Below are positions 1-13,800 of a DNA stretch of 64,000 nucleotides, in pieces. How positions within the stretch are numbered: position 1 is the first letter of the stretch; every line of letters starts with the position of its first letter. Under the pieces are notes generated by a model. It was not told where the DNA came from. It worked only from the letters and a program-made list of their open reading frames with translations, and made no database searches. A program made the position numbers and the translations under genes. The DNA is from Rotaria sordida (lineage: Eukaryota > Rotifera > Eurotatoria > Philodinida > Philodinidae): NCBI GenBank assembly GCA_905250125.1, contig CAJNOL010000164.1:1-64000 (forward strand), in the 5' to 3' direction.

Positions 1-294
1 GAATAGACTATTGAACGGTTAAATTTTGCTCTTGGATTAAAAAAAAACTCGACTTTTACGTACATAGATTCATAACACAATAAGCAAGGCAGATAGAAAA
101 TAATTCTTATAGATACAAAACTCTGATTTCAGTGCAATCAAGATGATTCATAATTCAAGACAATGTTTCGTTTAAATCACTAGTCTCAATGAAAATAATA
201 TTTGGGATGCAAGAAGTAGCAATAAAAAACCCTATGCCGTCTTTCATATAGTATCATTGCAATCAACTCATCTGACGAAGAAAAGTCTCAAATG

Positions 295-690
295 TGACTC
301 ACCAATCGAACTGATATTTTGCTCATAATTAGGTCTCGACAACACTAGTAGAAATCTATAAATATTTGTCCTCATACGTTATTCTTCCCTATTTATATTG
401 TAACGCATGATTGTTTTTGAATATTCAATATCTCAAGCAGAACACATCGTTTTAGGCTCAAAGCTTCAAAACATTCTACTATCCATGGGACCTACGTATA
501 GGTAAATTTCCAAGTTGAAATGTCTGAATTCAATTTTTTGAGAAATAACTTGCCAGAAATATTTCAATTTAGTAAAATTATAATAAATTGAGAACGACAG
601 TGTATGGGGATGAATCTCTATATAGGCTTCTACTAATCTCATTGAAGTTTACTTATGGCAAAATATCAGTTCAATTGACGAGTCATACTT
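295..690. repeat. Imperfect inverted repeat (fold-back) inside the ArfGAP large intron
   Basis: The segment around 295-385 (gactcaccaatcgaactgat...) is matched, reverse-complemented, by about 600-690. Shared runs include gaactgatattttgc and agtagaa..ctata. Arms of roughly 90-100 bp flank a spacer near 390-595. The rest of 1-933 shows no coding exon. Arm limits are approximate because the copies have diverged. Confidence 0.7.
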
Positions 691-933
691 AGGGACCTTT
701 CCTCGTAAGACTATTGAACAAATTTAAATCTTTCCATGTGACAAGGAGAATTCATTGATTTGTTTGAACTAACGTTTCTAAGATAATGTTACAAACGCTA
801 AATGATTGAAAAATTACAAAAAATACAAACAACAAATATTGTATGATGATTTCTAGTAGTTACCAATAAATAGAAAAAAAAGTCATCATTCTCAGAAGAA
901 TGCTTTCTCTAAATAATGAATTCACTTTATTAC

Positions 934-1497
934 CTTCGTTCCATATTGTTGCGTTGCTTTTGTTGCCATGTGATAAAGTTTTTCACGATAGAGTTGAGCA
1001 GCACGACTATTATATTTTTGTTGAGTATCTTTCGTATTACAACCATGTTGTTGAAAGAATGCATCCTAATTGTAAAAAAATATTAAAAAAAAAACATTTC
1101 TCTTATGATTATAACACAGTAAACACTTACAGCATTGGCATTGCCGCCAACTTGCATGGCTCTATGTAAAGAAAAATATTAAATTATAGAAATTTAAAAA
1201 TTTCAATAAAATATACCGAAGTTGAAGCCATCCCCAACTTGTATCAAGATTAGTCGAACGTATAAATGATAAATGAACACCAAGACCACGATGTCTTGCT
1301 GAACAATCAATACATACGAAAACACCATAAGTAACCGATGCCCATGTTGGATTTTTAGCATCACAATCAAAACATACCTATCAAACGTTACATAATATAA
1401 ATATAAAATTCAACAATCATAGACAAACCTTATTTGCAGGAAGTGCTCTTAATCGTTTAAAAATAGTGTCAATATCAGCTTTTGTTGGATCTGCCAT
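934..1497 (-). CDS. ARFGAP2/3: ArfGAP2/3-type ADP-ribosylation factor GTPase-activating protein, 5' exons only (3' part lies beyond the left edge)
   Basis: Stimulates GTP hydrolysis on Arf1 and takes part in COPI coat dynamics at the Golgi (family knowledge). Four exons read in phase on the minus strand: 1497-1429, 1377-1217, 1161-1131 and 1065-934. The product starts [20 protein letters not shown], as ArfGAP2/3 do. The ArfGAP zinc finger follows as CFDC, 16 residues, CIDC (C-x2-C-x16-C-x2-C), with the catalytic arginine context [17 protein letters not shown] and then the FFQQHGC block. A good donor (AAG/gtaata) follows 934, so the gene continues, but no matching exon is visible in 1-933. That stretch reads as a large intron containing a palindrome. 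The start is the first ATG and matches the family N-terminus. It is divergent from Nup98-96. The subtype (2 versus 3) cannot be settled from the N-terminal part. Confidence 0.92.
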
Positions 1498-1867
1498 TAG
1501 GTTATTCTTAACCTTGATGATAGTAAATTCTATTTATTTAAAAGTAAAAAGCAAATAAATTGCTAGCCAACAATTGTTCTTTATCATAATTCGTTAGTTG
1601 CATCGTCAGCAATACGCCAATTGGTTCAATGTATAAATAAATATAAATTACTAAAAATTTAAATTTCAAATATATAAGAATTTATTTTTCTATTTCAAAT
1701 AATTTTTATTTTTATTTTTGAAAAAATATCAAACGACATCTATAAAATAATTTCATTCGTTATAATGTTATCCTGTTAGGCACGAATTAAAAAGAGAATT
1801 GAAATTATCAGACGATAAATAATTCTTCGTCATTTATATTATTGATTGAAATTTCAGGAATTTCGAA
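1498..1867. promoter_or_regulatory. 370-bp divergent intergenic region between ArfGAP and Nup98-96
   Basis: No coding frame is seen. The two genes point away from each other, so both promoters, or a shared bidirectional one, must lie here. A pyrimidine/AG acceptor (tgaaatttcag, ending about 1857) sits 10 bases before the Nup98 ATG. This fits either a 5'-UTR intron or spliced-leader addition. Confidence 0.5.
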
Positions 1868-4800
1868 ATGTTCGGAGGTACCAGTCAATTTTCATTTGGT
1901 GGTAGTACAGCACCATCAAATCGTATGTATTTAAAATTATATGATATTTCATTTATCTTTTTTTTTATTTACTGCTTACAGCTTTTGGTGCAACATCAAC
2001 AACTACCACTGCAGCTCCGGCAACAACTGGATTTTTGTTTGGCTCTACAGCTACACCAGCAGCCAGTACAGCTGCCCCTTCATTAAATTCAACATTTACA
2101 TTTGGTACTCCAACTGGAAGTGCATCAACAGCCGCTCCAGCTACGTCACAACCGCTTACATTTGGTACTGGTTTACAAGGTGCAACAACTATTCGTCCAT
2201 TTGGTAGTACAACTACATTTGGTAGTACACCAGCTTCTACAACACCAGCTACGGGAACAACAGGTAACGATAAAACAATAAAATAAAATAAAATTCTTAA
2301 TTTGAATTCCTTTTTTTTTAGGTTTTGGTGGAACATCTTTATTTGGTGGAACTCAACCAGCAGCTCAACCAACATCAATATTTGGTTCAACAACAACAAC
2401 ATTTGGTGCTGCACAACCTGCACCAACAACTAGTATATTTGGTTCAACTGTAACAGGTACAACTCAAATGGGTACAACAGTTAAATTTGAAGGTGTACCT
2501 GGACAAGGTAAATCAGTAAATAAATTTTTTTTTGAATCAAAATATAAGGTTTTTTGTGTTTTTCTTTTCTTAGATACAATGCGTACAAAAAATAATACAT
2601 TTCAAACAATAAATACTAAACTTCAATGTATCTGTGCAATGAAAGAATATACAAATAAATCAATGGAAGAATTACGTATGGAAGATTATCAATCAAATCG
2701 AAAATTTCCAGCAACGCCTTCATTATTTGGTTCAACAACTTTTTCATCAACACCATTTAGTCCTGCACCATATGGCGCTAACAGTAATTTAAATCTATTT
2801 CTTTTAAAATATATAATTATTAACATATGTTTTTTGTTTTTGTTTCTAGCAACATTTTCTGCTGCATCAACAGCACCGAGTATTTTCGGTAGTACAACAG
2901 CTACGACCACAAGTCCATTCGGTATAATTAATCGTTTTGAATGCAAAAAAAAATTTTCTTTTCTCTCATCTAATCAAATACTTTTTTAGCTGCATCAGCA
3001 ACATCAACACCTTCATTTGCATTTGGTACGAGTACAGCACCAACAACAAGTATATTTGGAACACCAGCAGCTACAACAACTAGTCCATTTGGTACGGCAA
3101 CATCAACAACACCAGCAACAGGTTCAATTTTTGGTACAACACAACCAACAACAAGTATTTTTGGTTCAACAACAGCAACAAATCCATTTGGTGCTAGACC
3201 AGCTACAACTCAACCTACATTCGGTAAAAAGAAGTCAAATTTATTTTCTAAATAAAACGATTAAATTTTCTAAGGTTTTGGAACAACAACAACAAGTACT
3301 TCAACACCATTTTCTTTTGGATCTCAACCAGCTACAAGTACAGGTATATTTTCTCAACCAACAACATCTACACCTTTCGGTACGACAGCTTCAACTACTA
3401 CAACAAATATATTTGGTGTTCCAACTTCTACAACAACAACTCCAGCAATGACAAATCCATTTGGTGGTCAACCAGCTACAACAAATATATTTGGTACAAC
3501 AACAAGTGCAGCTGCACCTGTATTTGGTGCTACAACAAATACACCAGCATTTACAGGCTTTGGTGCTAGTGCACCAGCAGCAACAACGACAAGTATCTTT
3601 GGTACTCCAGCTACATCAACAGCTACGACAGCTCCAATTTTTGGTGGTTTTGGTACAACAACAGCTACTCCAGCTGCAACACCATTTTCATTTTCATCAA
3701 CAGCAACAAGTGCTGCACCGACTCTATTTGGTACATCGGCACCAGCAACAACAACTTCATCAATTTTTAATCCTCAACCATTTACTGGTTTTAGTTTTAA
3801 TCAAGCTCAACCAGTAGCATCAATGGCAGCTCCATCATTTGGTTTTTCTGCACCATTTGGATCAACAACAACAACAGCAGCAGCAGCAACAACAGGTTTT
3901 GGTGCACCAACAAATATTACTCAAACACAAATTCAACAATCAATACCATTAGTACAACAAAGATTTCTTGCTGCATCACTTCTTGATCCATTTGCTAGTC
4001 GTGGAAAAAAAGATTTCAATAATATTGATCAAATAAAACCACCAACTGATTTAATTGTTGTTTCAACTTCATCAGTAACACCAACAACAGTTACAACATC
4101 AACATCATCACCAGTAACATTACCTTTACAATCAACTTCACGTAAAACATCTTCAGCTCGTCCATTAGTTGATATTCGTTTTAAATTAAAACCTGTTTCA
4201 TCATTATCGTCACCAAATATAATAAATGATGAAATAAAATCACCTAATCAATCAACAACACCAACAACAGGACAAATCAAAAGTCCATTAACAGCTGATT
4301 TTAGTGAAGAAGAAGAACTTCTTTTAATTGGAAGAAATAAAATGTCAAAATTACGTTTATCAAATGATTTTATTGATTCATCATTTCAATCTGAATCTAT
4401 TCGTTCACTTTATCCATTAAGACGTCTTGCTGAACTTGAAACATTAGCTAATATGAATAATAATACAAATATTCTATCAACTGTTCATACCATACCATCA
4501 TCAACATCATCTACAACAACAACAATTGATACTGCTTCAGCTCATGTTTCATCAACAACTGTTAATAATGAACAAACTTTAAATCCAGGAAGTAGGTTTA
4601 TTTTAAATAGGAAAGATGCCGACAGATTTAATGGTCTCTCCTAAACCAAAATGCCATACATATGCTTTTATAGAGAAAATTCTGGCGCATTGTATGATAC
4701 ACAAGAAATTAAGTTTTAGAGAAATTTTGATGTGCTAAAGATCAATATGTTGATTACAATCCGTGTGGCACATTATAGGATCCTCATAGACATTTTGATC

Positions 4801-7800
4801 TCTAAGATGAACGTGTACAAATTTTATTTTTAAATTCAATTCGATACAGTCATAGGTGTTGTTCTTCGATTTTCTATAATCAATAGTTTTCATCATTGCT
4901 TTCTTCATACTTAAAAATGATTCCTTTTGTAAAGTCTAAGTTATTTCTTGACTATATGATATTACACTATTTCATATGATAATATCTTTTGAAATACCAG
5001 GAACTTATTGTCAACTTGCAAGATTGTCCTCTAGAATAGTCTATTTTCTTATATGAATGGATCGGTGTATTGACGATATTTTAACAGTAATCAACGGTCC
5101 TATTAAAAATTTTGATATATCAATATTCAATACAGCATCCTTGATGAACTGATATGAATAACTTTTTTTTATAAATGGAAAAACAGTTTTCCATCTCCAG
5201 ACTCCTGGAGGGGGTACAAGAATATGGAAAAATTTATTTTTGAAATGAGCATAAGATATTTATAAATTCTTGTAGTGTTTCAGGCGTAAATCAAACTTGA
5301 ATACTCGAAATATAAATTTGAAAAAGCATTAACAAAAAATAACAGACCTCTTTCTTGCAATTCTATACTTGTGCTCCTCTCCAGGGATCTGAATGTCAAA
5401 CCTTTTTTTTTGCGTTAATGAAGGAGTTATTTAAATCAGTCCATCCGGAATAATGTGCTGATAATTAATGCATAATAATTTTGAATAGAACTGCTGAGTA
5501 ATGTTAAAATATCATCAATATACTGGCTCTTTCATATAGAAAAATAGGCTATTCTTGAGAATAATCTTGCAAGTTGACAATGAATCACTGTTGTTCCGAA
5601 AGATATTATTTCTAAAACATAGAGCTTGATAATGTGCAATTTTTTAGAAGGTTTTTTCGTTGGTAGTCATGTGTTCTATAGCACAGAATTGAGCATACTG
5701 AAATATCATGTAGTCCAGAAATAACCTAGATCCTAGAAAAAGAAACATCTTTAAGTATGAAAAAAGCAACGATGAAAACTATTGATTATAGAATATTGAA
5801 GAGCACCTATAACTGTATCGACTTAAGTTTTAAAAAGATTTCCTTACGATTATCTGAGAACATTGTAGACATTAAAATGTCGATGAATATTCCATAATAT
5901 CCTTCATGCATTATAACTAGTGTATTGACTCTTAGTGCATGAGAACTTCCATAAAACTTGATTTCTTATATAGCATTGTAGTTCAGGATAGATCACCAAA
6001 TCCGACGAGATCCTTTCTATTCAAAAAACATTGAACAATGTTTTGCAAATTTTTTGTTTTTACTTTTTAGATGGCAATCGTGGAATGTTACCTCTTCATC
6101 ATTCAACTCCACTTATTGTTCATAAACAACCATCACCTTCAATATCTCATCCATCAACAACACTTGTTCAATCACCAACATCTCTTCCTCCACCATCAAC
6201 AACACCACCACCTCCATCATCAATATCAACTAGTTCAATTCAACGAACAAAATCTTCACATGATTATGATAATACAAACATAATAAAATCAAATGCTAGT
6301 TCTAATGCTTATCAGTTACCAAAATTAACACGTGAATATTATTATATGAAACCATCTATGTTAGAATTAAAATCATCATTTAATGATCAAGGTCAATGTA
6401 TTGTTAAACAATTTTCAGTTGGACATGAAAAATATGGTTCAGTAACATTCTATGGTCAAATTAATGTTGCCGGTCTTGATCTTGATCGAATTAGTAAAAA
6501 AAACAAACGAAACTTTTTGTAATTTAAATTCTATAAATGTTTATTTTTTTTCTTCATTTAGTTGAAATTGATCGTCATGAAGTAACAGTTTATCCTGATG
6601 ATAATAATAAACCACCTGTTGGTAAAGAATTAAATATTCCAGCTCGTATAACATTACATGGTGTTTATCCAATTGATCGAACAACACGAAAAGAAATAAC
6701 TGATATTGAACGTATTAAAGCTATGAATTATAGTGATTATTTACGTGAAGTAACAAAAAAATTTGATGGAGAATTTATTAATTATACTGTAACTGATGGT
6801 TCATGGACATTTACGGTAAAACATTTTACACGTTATGGTCTTGATGGTAGTGAAGATGATTTTGTTGTTATTACTAAACAACCACAACAAAAAGTAACAA
6901 AACCAATTAATTCAAATTTTCTTGATCAAACAATTGCATTAAATGATACATATGCATTATCACCACCAAAATCTCAATCAATGGATATGGAAGAAAAAGA
7001 AAATACAACATCATTAATTACACAACAACAACAACAAAACGTTCGTTTGACAAATCAATCATTAATTGGTTTAAGACCAGATGATGTTGAACAATTAGTA
7101 CAATCAATGTTTTGTGATGATGATGAAGATGATTTTGATGGTTTTCAACCCGTAAATGGTAACAATAAATAAATCATCTATTATTTCATTCTTTTTTTGT
7201 CTTTTTTTCTTTTTTTCTAGATCAAATGACTACATCAACAAAAATTATTACTTCCGATAATCGATCAATTCTAATCACTCATGGTAAAACAATTCTTATA
7301 TTTCAATCGAATTATTATAGTTTTTCTTTTAGAACCATTAATTGAAAAACATACTACGATGGAACAAGATAAAACTCAACTAACATTTAATGCTCCAATA
7401 AAACCTATACGTGAACGTGTTTATTCAAAATTACCACAAAATATTGCAAAGATTCGAGGAAAATATTTTCGAACAAATTTTTCACATTATCTTCAATATG
7501 GATCAATTGATAGTAAAACCAAAAAAGAAAAGACAATTTTACGAATACAATTTTTATATTAATATGTTGACTTTTTTCTTTTAGCTTTAAATGAAACACG
7601 TATTTTACTTCAAATACCAATGAATTTTAATGAACAAACAAATGATGAATTAGAAAATTTCTTAGAAATTTATTTTTCATCATGTGTACAACAAATTGAA
7701 GAAAATTCAGACATGCCTTATTTTCAAGTTCGTCAAGATCCAGATGTTGCACAACGATTTATTGAATTTTATACAAAAGTTTTAGATGAAAGTAAGCTCA

Positions 7801-10800
7801 ATGAATAGAACATTTAAATAGTGATATGTTCGAAACAAACGGCATCATATATTTTAATCAAGATGTATAATAATAATAATCATTTTGGATTAAGCATTTT
7901 TTTTTAATTTTAATAAATTCTTTTTTCAATCAACATACTTTGTTGGATATAATAACTGTAAGATTCTGAATGTAGATTGATGAGGAGATTGAACAATAAA
8001 TTTATTTTCAAAAAAAGTCCAATTAGCGCAATCCCTACGGAATGAAGATGCGCAACACATTGTAGCTGTTGTTGCTAATTATAGAGAAATTATTTTATTC
8101 CATTTATCTTGGCACAGATTTATTCATTATCTTTTTACTTAATCCTTCAGAAATGTGGTCAGGAAGTAGTTCATATATTTATTAGAAGAAGATGTTATTA
8201 TTATACGGTCTTTGATCGTATATCAACAATGTTTGTCACACTGCGGGAAGTTCAAATTTTTATCCCTATACCTCAACAATCCTTTTATATCGTGTTTCAC
8301 AAAAGATGACACTAGATTATTTGTAAAGAGATTCAAGAACATAGATATTGATGTCAAGTGAGGCATTCCGATTAGAGGGAATCCCCCCCCCCCCAAATGT
8401 CCGACTTTCTGCAAATGTTTTACAGTTTTATGGTAACTTTGGGCGGTAACCGTATTTTGAAACACCATTCACCTTTCTCTGGTGGAAAGTGACCTGAAAA
8501 TCAGCAGACAATGTCGTTGCGAGGTGAATCGGATCGGGGAAGAACGATCTGGTAACAGCAACTCCTCTGTTGTGGATCTCGGTGGGCTTCGTTCTCTGGT
8601 CACCGTTTCTAGCACTTCGTGAATGAAAGCTCTTTCTGCCGAATTTTCAGTCTTCCTACCTCTAGAAAATATCGACAAACCTGTTCCCAATTCTCTAGTG
8701 CGTCTGTGTTTAAAATAAATTTGATATATATTGACGTCAACTTTCACCGCATATTCAATAGTAATTCAGATTGCACTGAACTGACGAAGTACGCTGTTCA
8801 GGTGCCAAATCGCTTTTCGACCGAAACAATGCTCATTTGATGAGTACTAGTGAGCAATAGAAAAGTCTAGAGTGGTTTGATTTTCTGGCCCTTTGTTCTT
8901 AAGATTTCGAGATTTTAGTGAATTTTTCAACAAAAATCTGTGACCTCCTCAGGTAACATGAAAAATCGAGTTTCGACTTCAAGTTTTGCATGACCAAAAT
9001 TGTTAATGAGATTAGTTGATTTTGCAACTAGTATTTTACGTTGTGAAGATGTAAATATATGAACAAAATTTGCTTTTACACATGAGAAAATTTCTCATAT
9101 TGAATATCTCAGGATATGAAATACTAGAAAAGTTACAACTTTCGCAATGAACTAATCTTATTGAGGACTTTGTTCATGCACGGGTTTGACGTCGAAAGTC
9201 GATTTTCTACGTAATTTGAGGGATATCATAGCTATTAGTTGAAAAACTCAGTAAAATTTCGATATCGCAAGAACGAAGACCTGTAAAATTAATCCATTTT
9301 ATACTTTTCTATTACTCACAAGTACTCATAAAATGAACCTGGTCTCGGTCGAAAAGCGATTTGACATCTGGAAAGGTTCTCTCGTGAAACAAAAAAATTT
9401 CCATTGAATTCAGTCTTTTCATATGTCTTTTGTTTTTTTTTGCACGAAATTTCTCTTTTGGTTAAAGGTAAATTCTCTGCCAAAAATGTTTTCACCATTG
9501 TTCTCATCAGAAAATTTCTAAATTGATTTGATAATATAATTTATTAATACTTTTTTTCTGTATCGAATAGAAAATATGGACGATAATAATTCACTCCAAT
9601 CATTAACTGATTATTCATTACAAGTTTTTGAATTATGTCGTTTATTATGGGGACCTATTGCAACACCAACAAATACTCAAATAATTAATCAAGCTTATTT
9701 TGACGAGCAAAAACGACGTCATATGTTATCTAATTGGTTACATCAATGTATATTAAGTCAACCACAACAACAGGTAAGTCAAATATTTGATATGACTTTT
9801 AATATTTCTATTTTGATATTATTTTCTAGCAATGGATAATGCAAAATTGTGAATTATTATCCCGTGGTCTTTTTAATGATTGTGTAAAATTTGCACAAGA
9901 TGAAGGTGATCTTCGATTAGCAGCACTTGTCCATGCTGCATCGGGTAGTAATAATGTTCGTGATATTCTTCGTCATTGTGTACATGAAGATGTAAGTTAT
10001 TCTCAATAGGTTTTTTTCCTTCTCTATTTGATTTTTTTTTTCGTTTAGATTGTTGATATTTATACAAAAGATTTTCAAAGAACTATTGCAATTTTATCTG
10101 GTGAATTTATTGTAAAAGGTCATAATTTAGTTGATCAAAATCGAACTATTTATTGGCAAATGGCATTAGCATTACATCTTTGGTAATTAAAAATCGATTT
10201 GACAACGAAAAAATGGATTGAAATGAAAGAAAATAGATACAGTATAATTTTTAATTCGAAGTATAGCCCTAGAATTTTGAAATCAGTCGACTGACGTTGC
10301 CAGTCAAAACAAAACATTTTCCTAATATTGACTTGATATCTTCGTGTTGTTTCAACACAGAAATGCATATTGTTACTAATATGAGTATGATCGAATATCT
10401 TCTATGTGTCGATTCATTAAAGATTGATCGAAATTCAGCAAATTTATTTGGTATGTCTTGAGAAAAATCTTTTGATGTTGCAACGAAATTGTCTAGAAGA
10501 ACTGATCAATTGTAATTGATTTTTGTGAAACATGATCTGAATGGAGTGTTGAAGTATGTATAGAGATAAAAATTTGAACCTTCTCCCCTTCCCACAAACC
10601 GTGACGTACGGTATTGTTATACAATGACAGACCTTATATTAATAATATCTCATTATAAAAAATGAACTACTTTCTTATTTCATTTTTGAAGGATTGCATG
10701 TAACAATGGCGAAGAAATGTGTCCCAAGACAAATAGACTAAAACAATCTTCCTATGATTAGCAATAGAAGTTATATCGTGTTCTACACTGTGATCTCGCA

Positions 10801-13800
10801 GGAATTGCACTAACAGGTTTTTTTTGTATAAAATGGACTAGTTGAACTTAAAGTTTAATAAAAAGAAAAATTTTCACGCCATCATTCCGAAAATAGTCGT
10901 TATATCCTGTAAAAATCCATAAAGTGAATTATCTGTTTTCAAATATGAATGACAGTCGATCAATAGTTACTGTCATTCAGAAGACAATAGAGTCAATTGT
11001 TGTACTACTCTTCATTTCAAAATATTATATGTTTCACTGTTTTTTGAATAACTTTTAATAGAAACATTATAGAAATCTGCAGATTTCACCATTCAAGAGA
11101 GAATGGTCCACGAATATTGGAGTATATCAAAATTTGATTGATCAGTAATTGACCAATCAAATGAGTTCTTGACAGAAATTTTCAAAAACTATATTCTAAA
11201 GCTGTTCTCCTTTTGATTTACGTAAGGCCCACATTCCTAGCTTGCTCCATTCGAGAGTTATAAGACTTTTCCTGAGGTCTTCGATCTTACTCAACTGACC
11301 TGTGATCACCAGGACAAGGAGCTAGGCATGGATAATTTATCATGCTGAGTTGAATGGTGATATTTGTTTTTAGATCCAACATGATTTGACTCTGTTATCT
11401 CAATATTTTCGAAATATCGACTTGTTCATTACATGGAGACTGATTGTGGAATTTTAGAAATATTGAGATAACAGAATCAGATCATTTTAGATCTAAAAAC
11501 AAAATATCACCATTTAATTCAGCAGGATGAATTATCCCTACCTAGCTGATTTTCGTGGTGGTCATAGGTCAATTGGCTAAAATTGATAATCTCAGGAACA
11601 GTCTTATAACAGCAAGTTAAGAATGTCAGCATTGCGTAAATCGAAAGGAAAATAGTGTCAGAATGTTGTTTTCAAAAATCTTCATCAAGAACTCACTTAA
11701 TTGGTCAGTCGCTGATCAATCAAATTTCGATACACTTGATTAACCCTGAGTCTTCTCTCTTGACCGGTGAAAATCACAGGTCTCTAGGATATTCCGATCA
11801 ACAGTTATTCAAAAACCTGTGGAGTGCATTATATATATATATATATATATATGGAAATGAATAATAGAATCGAAAATTCTATTATTATTTATTATTTCTG
11901 TGTAGGTTTGCTAATTCTTCATCCGATTCGATTTCAACTATTGTTCGTGATTTTGAAACAGCATATCAAGATCATTATTGGCTTGAACCAATAGCTCATT
12001 ATGGAAATACTAAAGCTCTTGATCTTCGTTGGAAATTATTAAAACTTTATACTGATGATACATATCCAATTGATAATATATTTGATGTTAATTCATATAC
12101 TCAAAATGTATTTGATTATCGACTAAGGTAAAAATAAGTTGTTCTATTTTGTTGTTGTTTTTTCTTCTCATAAAACTATTTTATATTTTTAGTTGGATGT
12201 TATATATAACACTTCAATCATTAGGTAGTTATCCATTATCAACTGAGAATGATGCATGTTTACATGTTAATTTTGCTCGACAACTTGAAAATCTTGGCTT
12301 TTGGCAATTAGCAATATTTGTATTACTTCATATTAATGAACCAACGAAGTAGATAAATTGATATTTTGTTTTTCGGAAAAAAAAGAAAATTTTATTGTGT
12401 TTTTTTTTCTTCTAGTCGAAGAAGAATAGTTAATGAATTTCTTCATCGTCATGTAACATCAAATATAGATTTAACACAAGATGAACAAACACTAGTTGAT
12501 AAATATAATATTCCAATAAATATGATTTTATCAACTAAAGCACAACGAGCTGAATATGATAAACAATGGATGAATGCTGTTCGTCTTTGGATTGATGCAA
12601 AACAGTGGAGAAAAGCACATGATACTTATTGCTATTATGTTTTTCATGATACACTTTTAAAAGGTTTTATTAGTCTTTGTTTGTTCTTATTTATATACAC
12701 AGTTAATCGTATTTTTTTCTTAGGAGATTATGAATTTGCAAAAGATGTATTAGATGTATTAGATCATCAACGAGCGCATATTGCACATTGGAGTAGACGC
12801 GGTGGTTTTGCAAGACAATATATTGATTTATTGATTATTTTTGACAAAATTAGACATGGACAAGTATGTAAAATATACATGAATAAATTTTAAATTAAGA
12901 CTCATGATACTATAGTTAGCGTAAATCATCGAAATGATCTTTTCAAAATTAGCACTGTCATTTCTCCTTCTACTATTATTTTATTTCAAAAGTACACTAA
13001 AATCATACCTCGTGAATTATGACTAGACGCCATCATTCTTCAATCAGAAATTCAATAGAATAAGAAAACTTGACCACAATAAATATCGTATAGGGAGATC
13101 ATTACTTTAAAGTTAAAATAACAAATATGATAAAAAGAGAACTATTAAGATCAAGTTTGTTGGATTCCGCTAACATCTTGTCTCGTGGTTTCGATGTCGA
13201 AAAAATATCGCTTTGAACTGTTGAACCTCATTCGCATATGTCTAGTCTTCACATATTGCAACAAAACTGATGATGGACTATTTTTCTTGGATTAAAGCTA
13301 CGCCATTCTATTTCTCATTTTTTATTCTTATGTGGGCATTTTCTTCCGACAGAGGTTGTTCACAGTTGATAGTTTCTATAGATAACAGGTAATAGTTTCA
13401 TTCTCAAATGAAAGAGCCAACATTTGTTTTAATAAATTTAACTTGTCATCTCGATATTTACGTCAAAGAGAAAACAGACAGTATTTCATGATCGCAAGAA
13501 TGACACTTAGAGATGTGTGTGACCAAGTCTTTTTAGTTCTGATCTCGATAACTTCTTTTCTAGTGGTCCAGTTTCGAGGAGACTATTCCAGAATTTATTC
13601 ATATTACATCTAAAAATATTTGTCAATACTGATTTTTGCTTTATTTACAGTAGAACTAGCCAAATTGATAGCTGCCATTTGAGCTCATATTGAGTTCACA
13701 AGGAAGTTTCGGCAAGACTAGAAAAATTCAAAAAGGATTCGTGCCTATGAATCTCTGGAGCCAAGCTATGATCGTTTCGCTGAATTTTCAATTCAGCTTT

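Noticed and set aside
8109..8840. Frames in Nup98-96 intron 12 as a nested gene
   Set aside because: No protein resemblance; overlapping frames on both strands of a GC-richer inserted segment.
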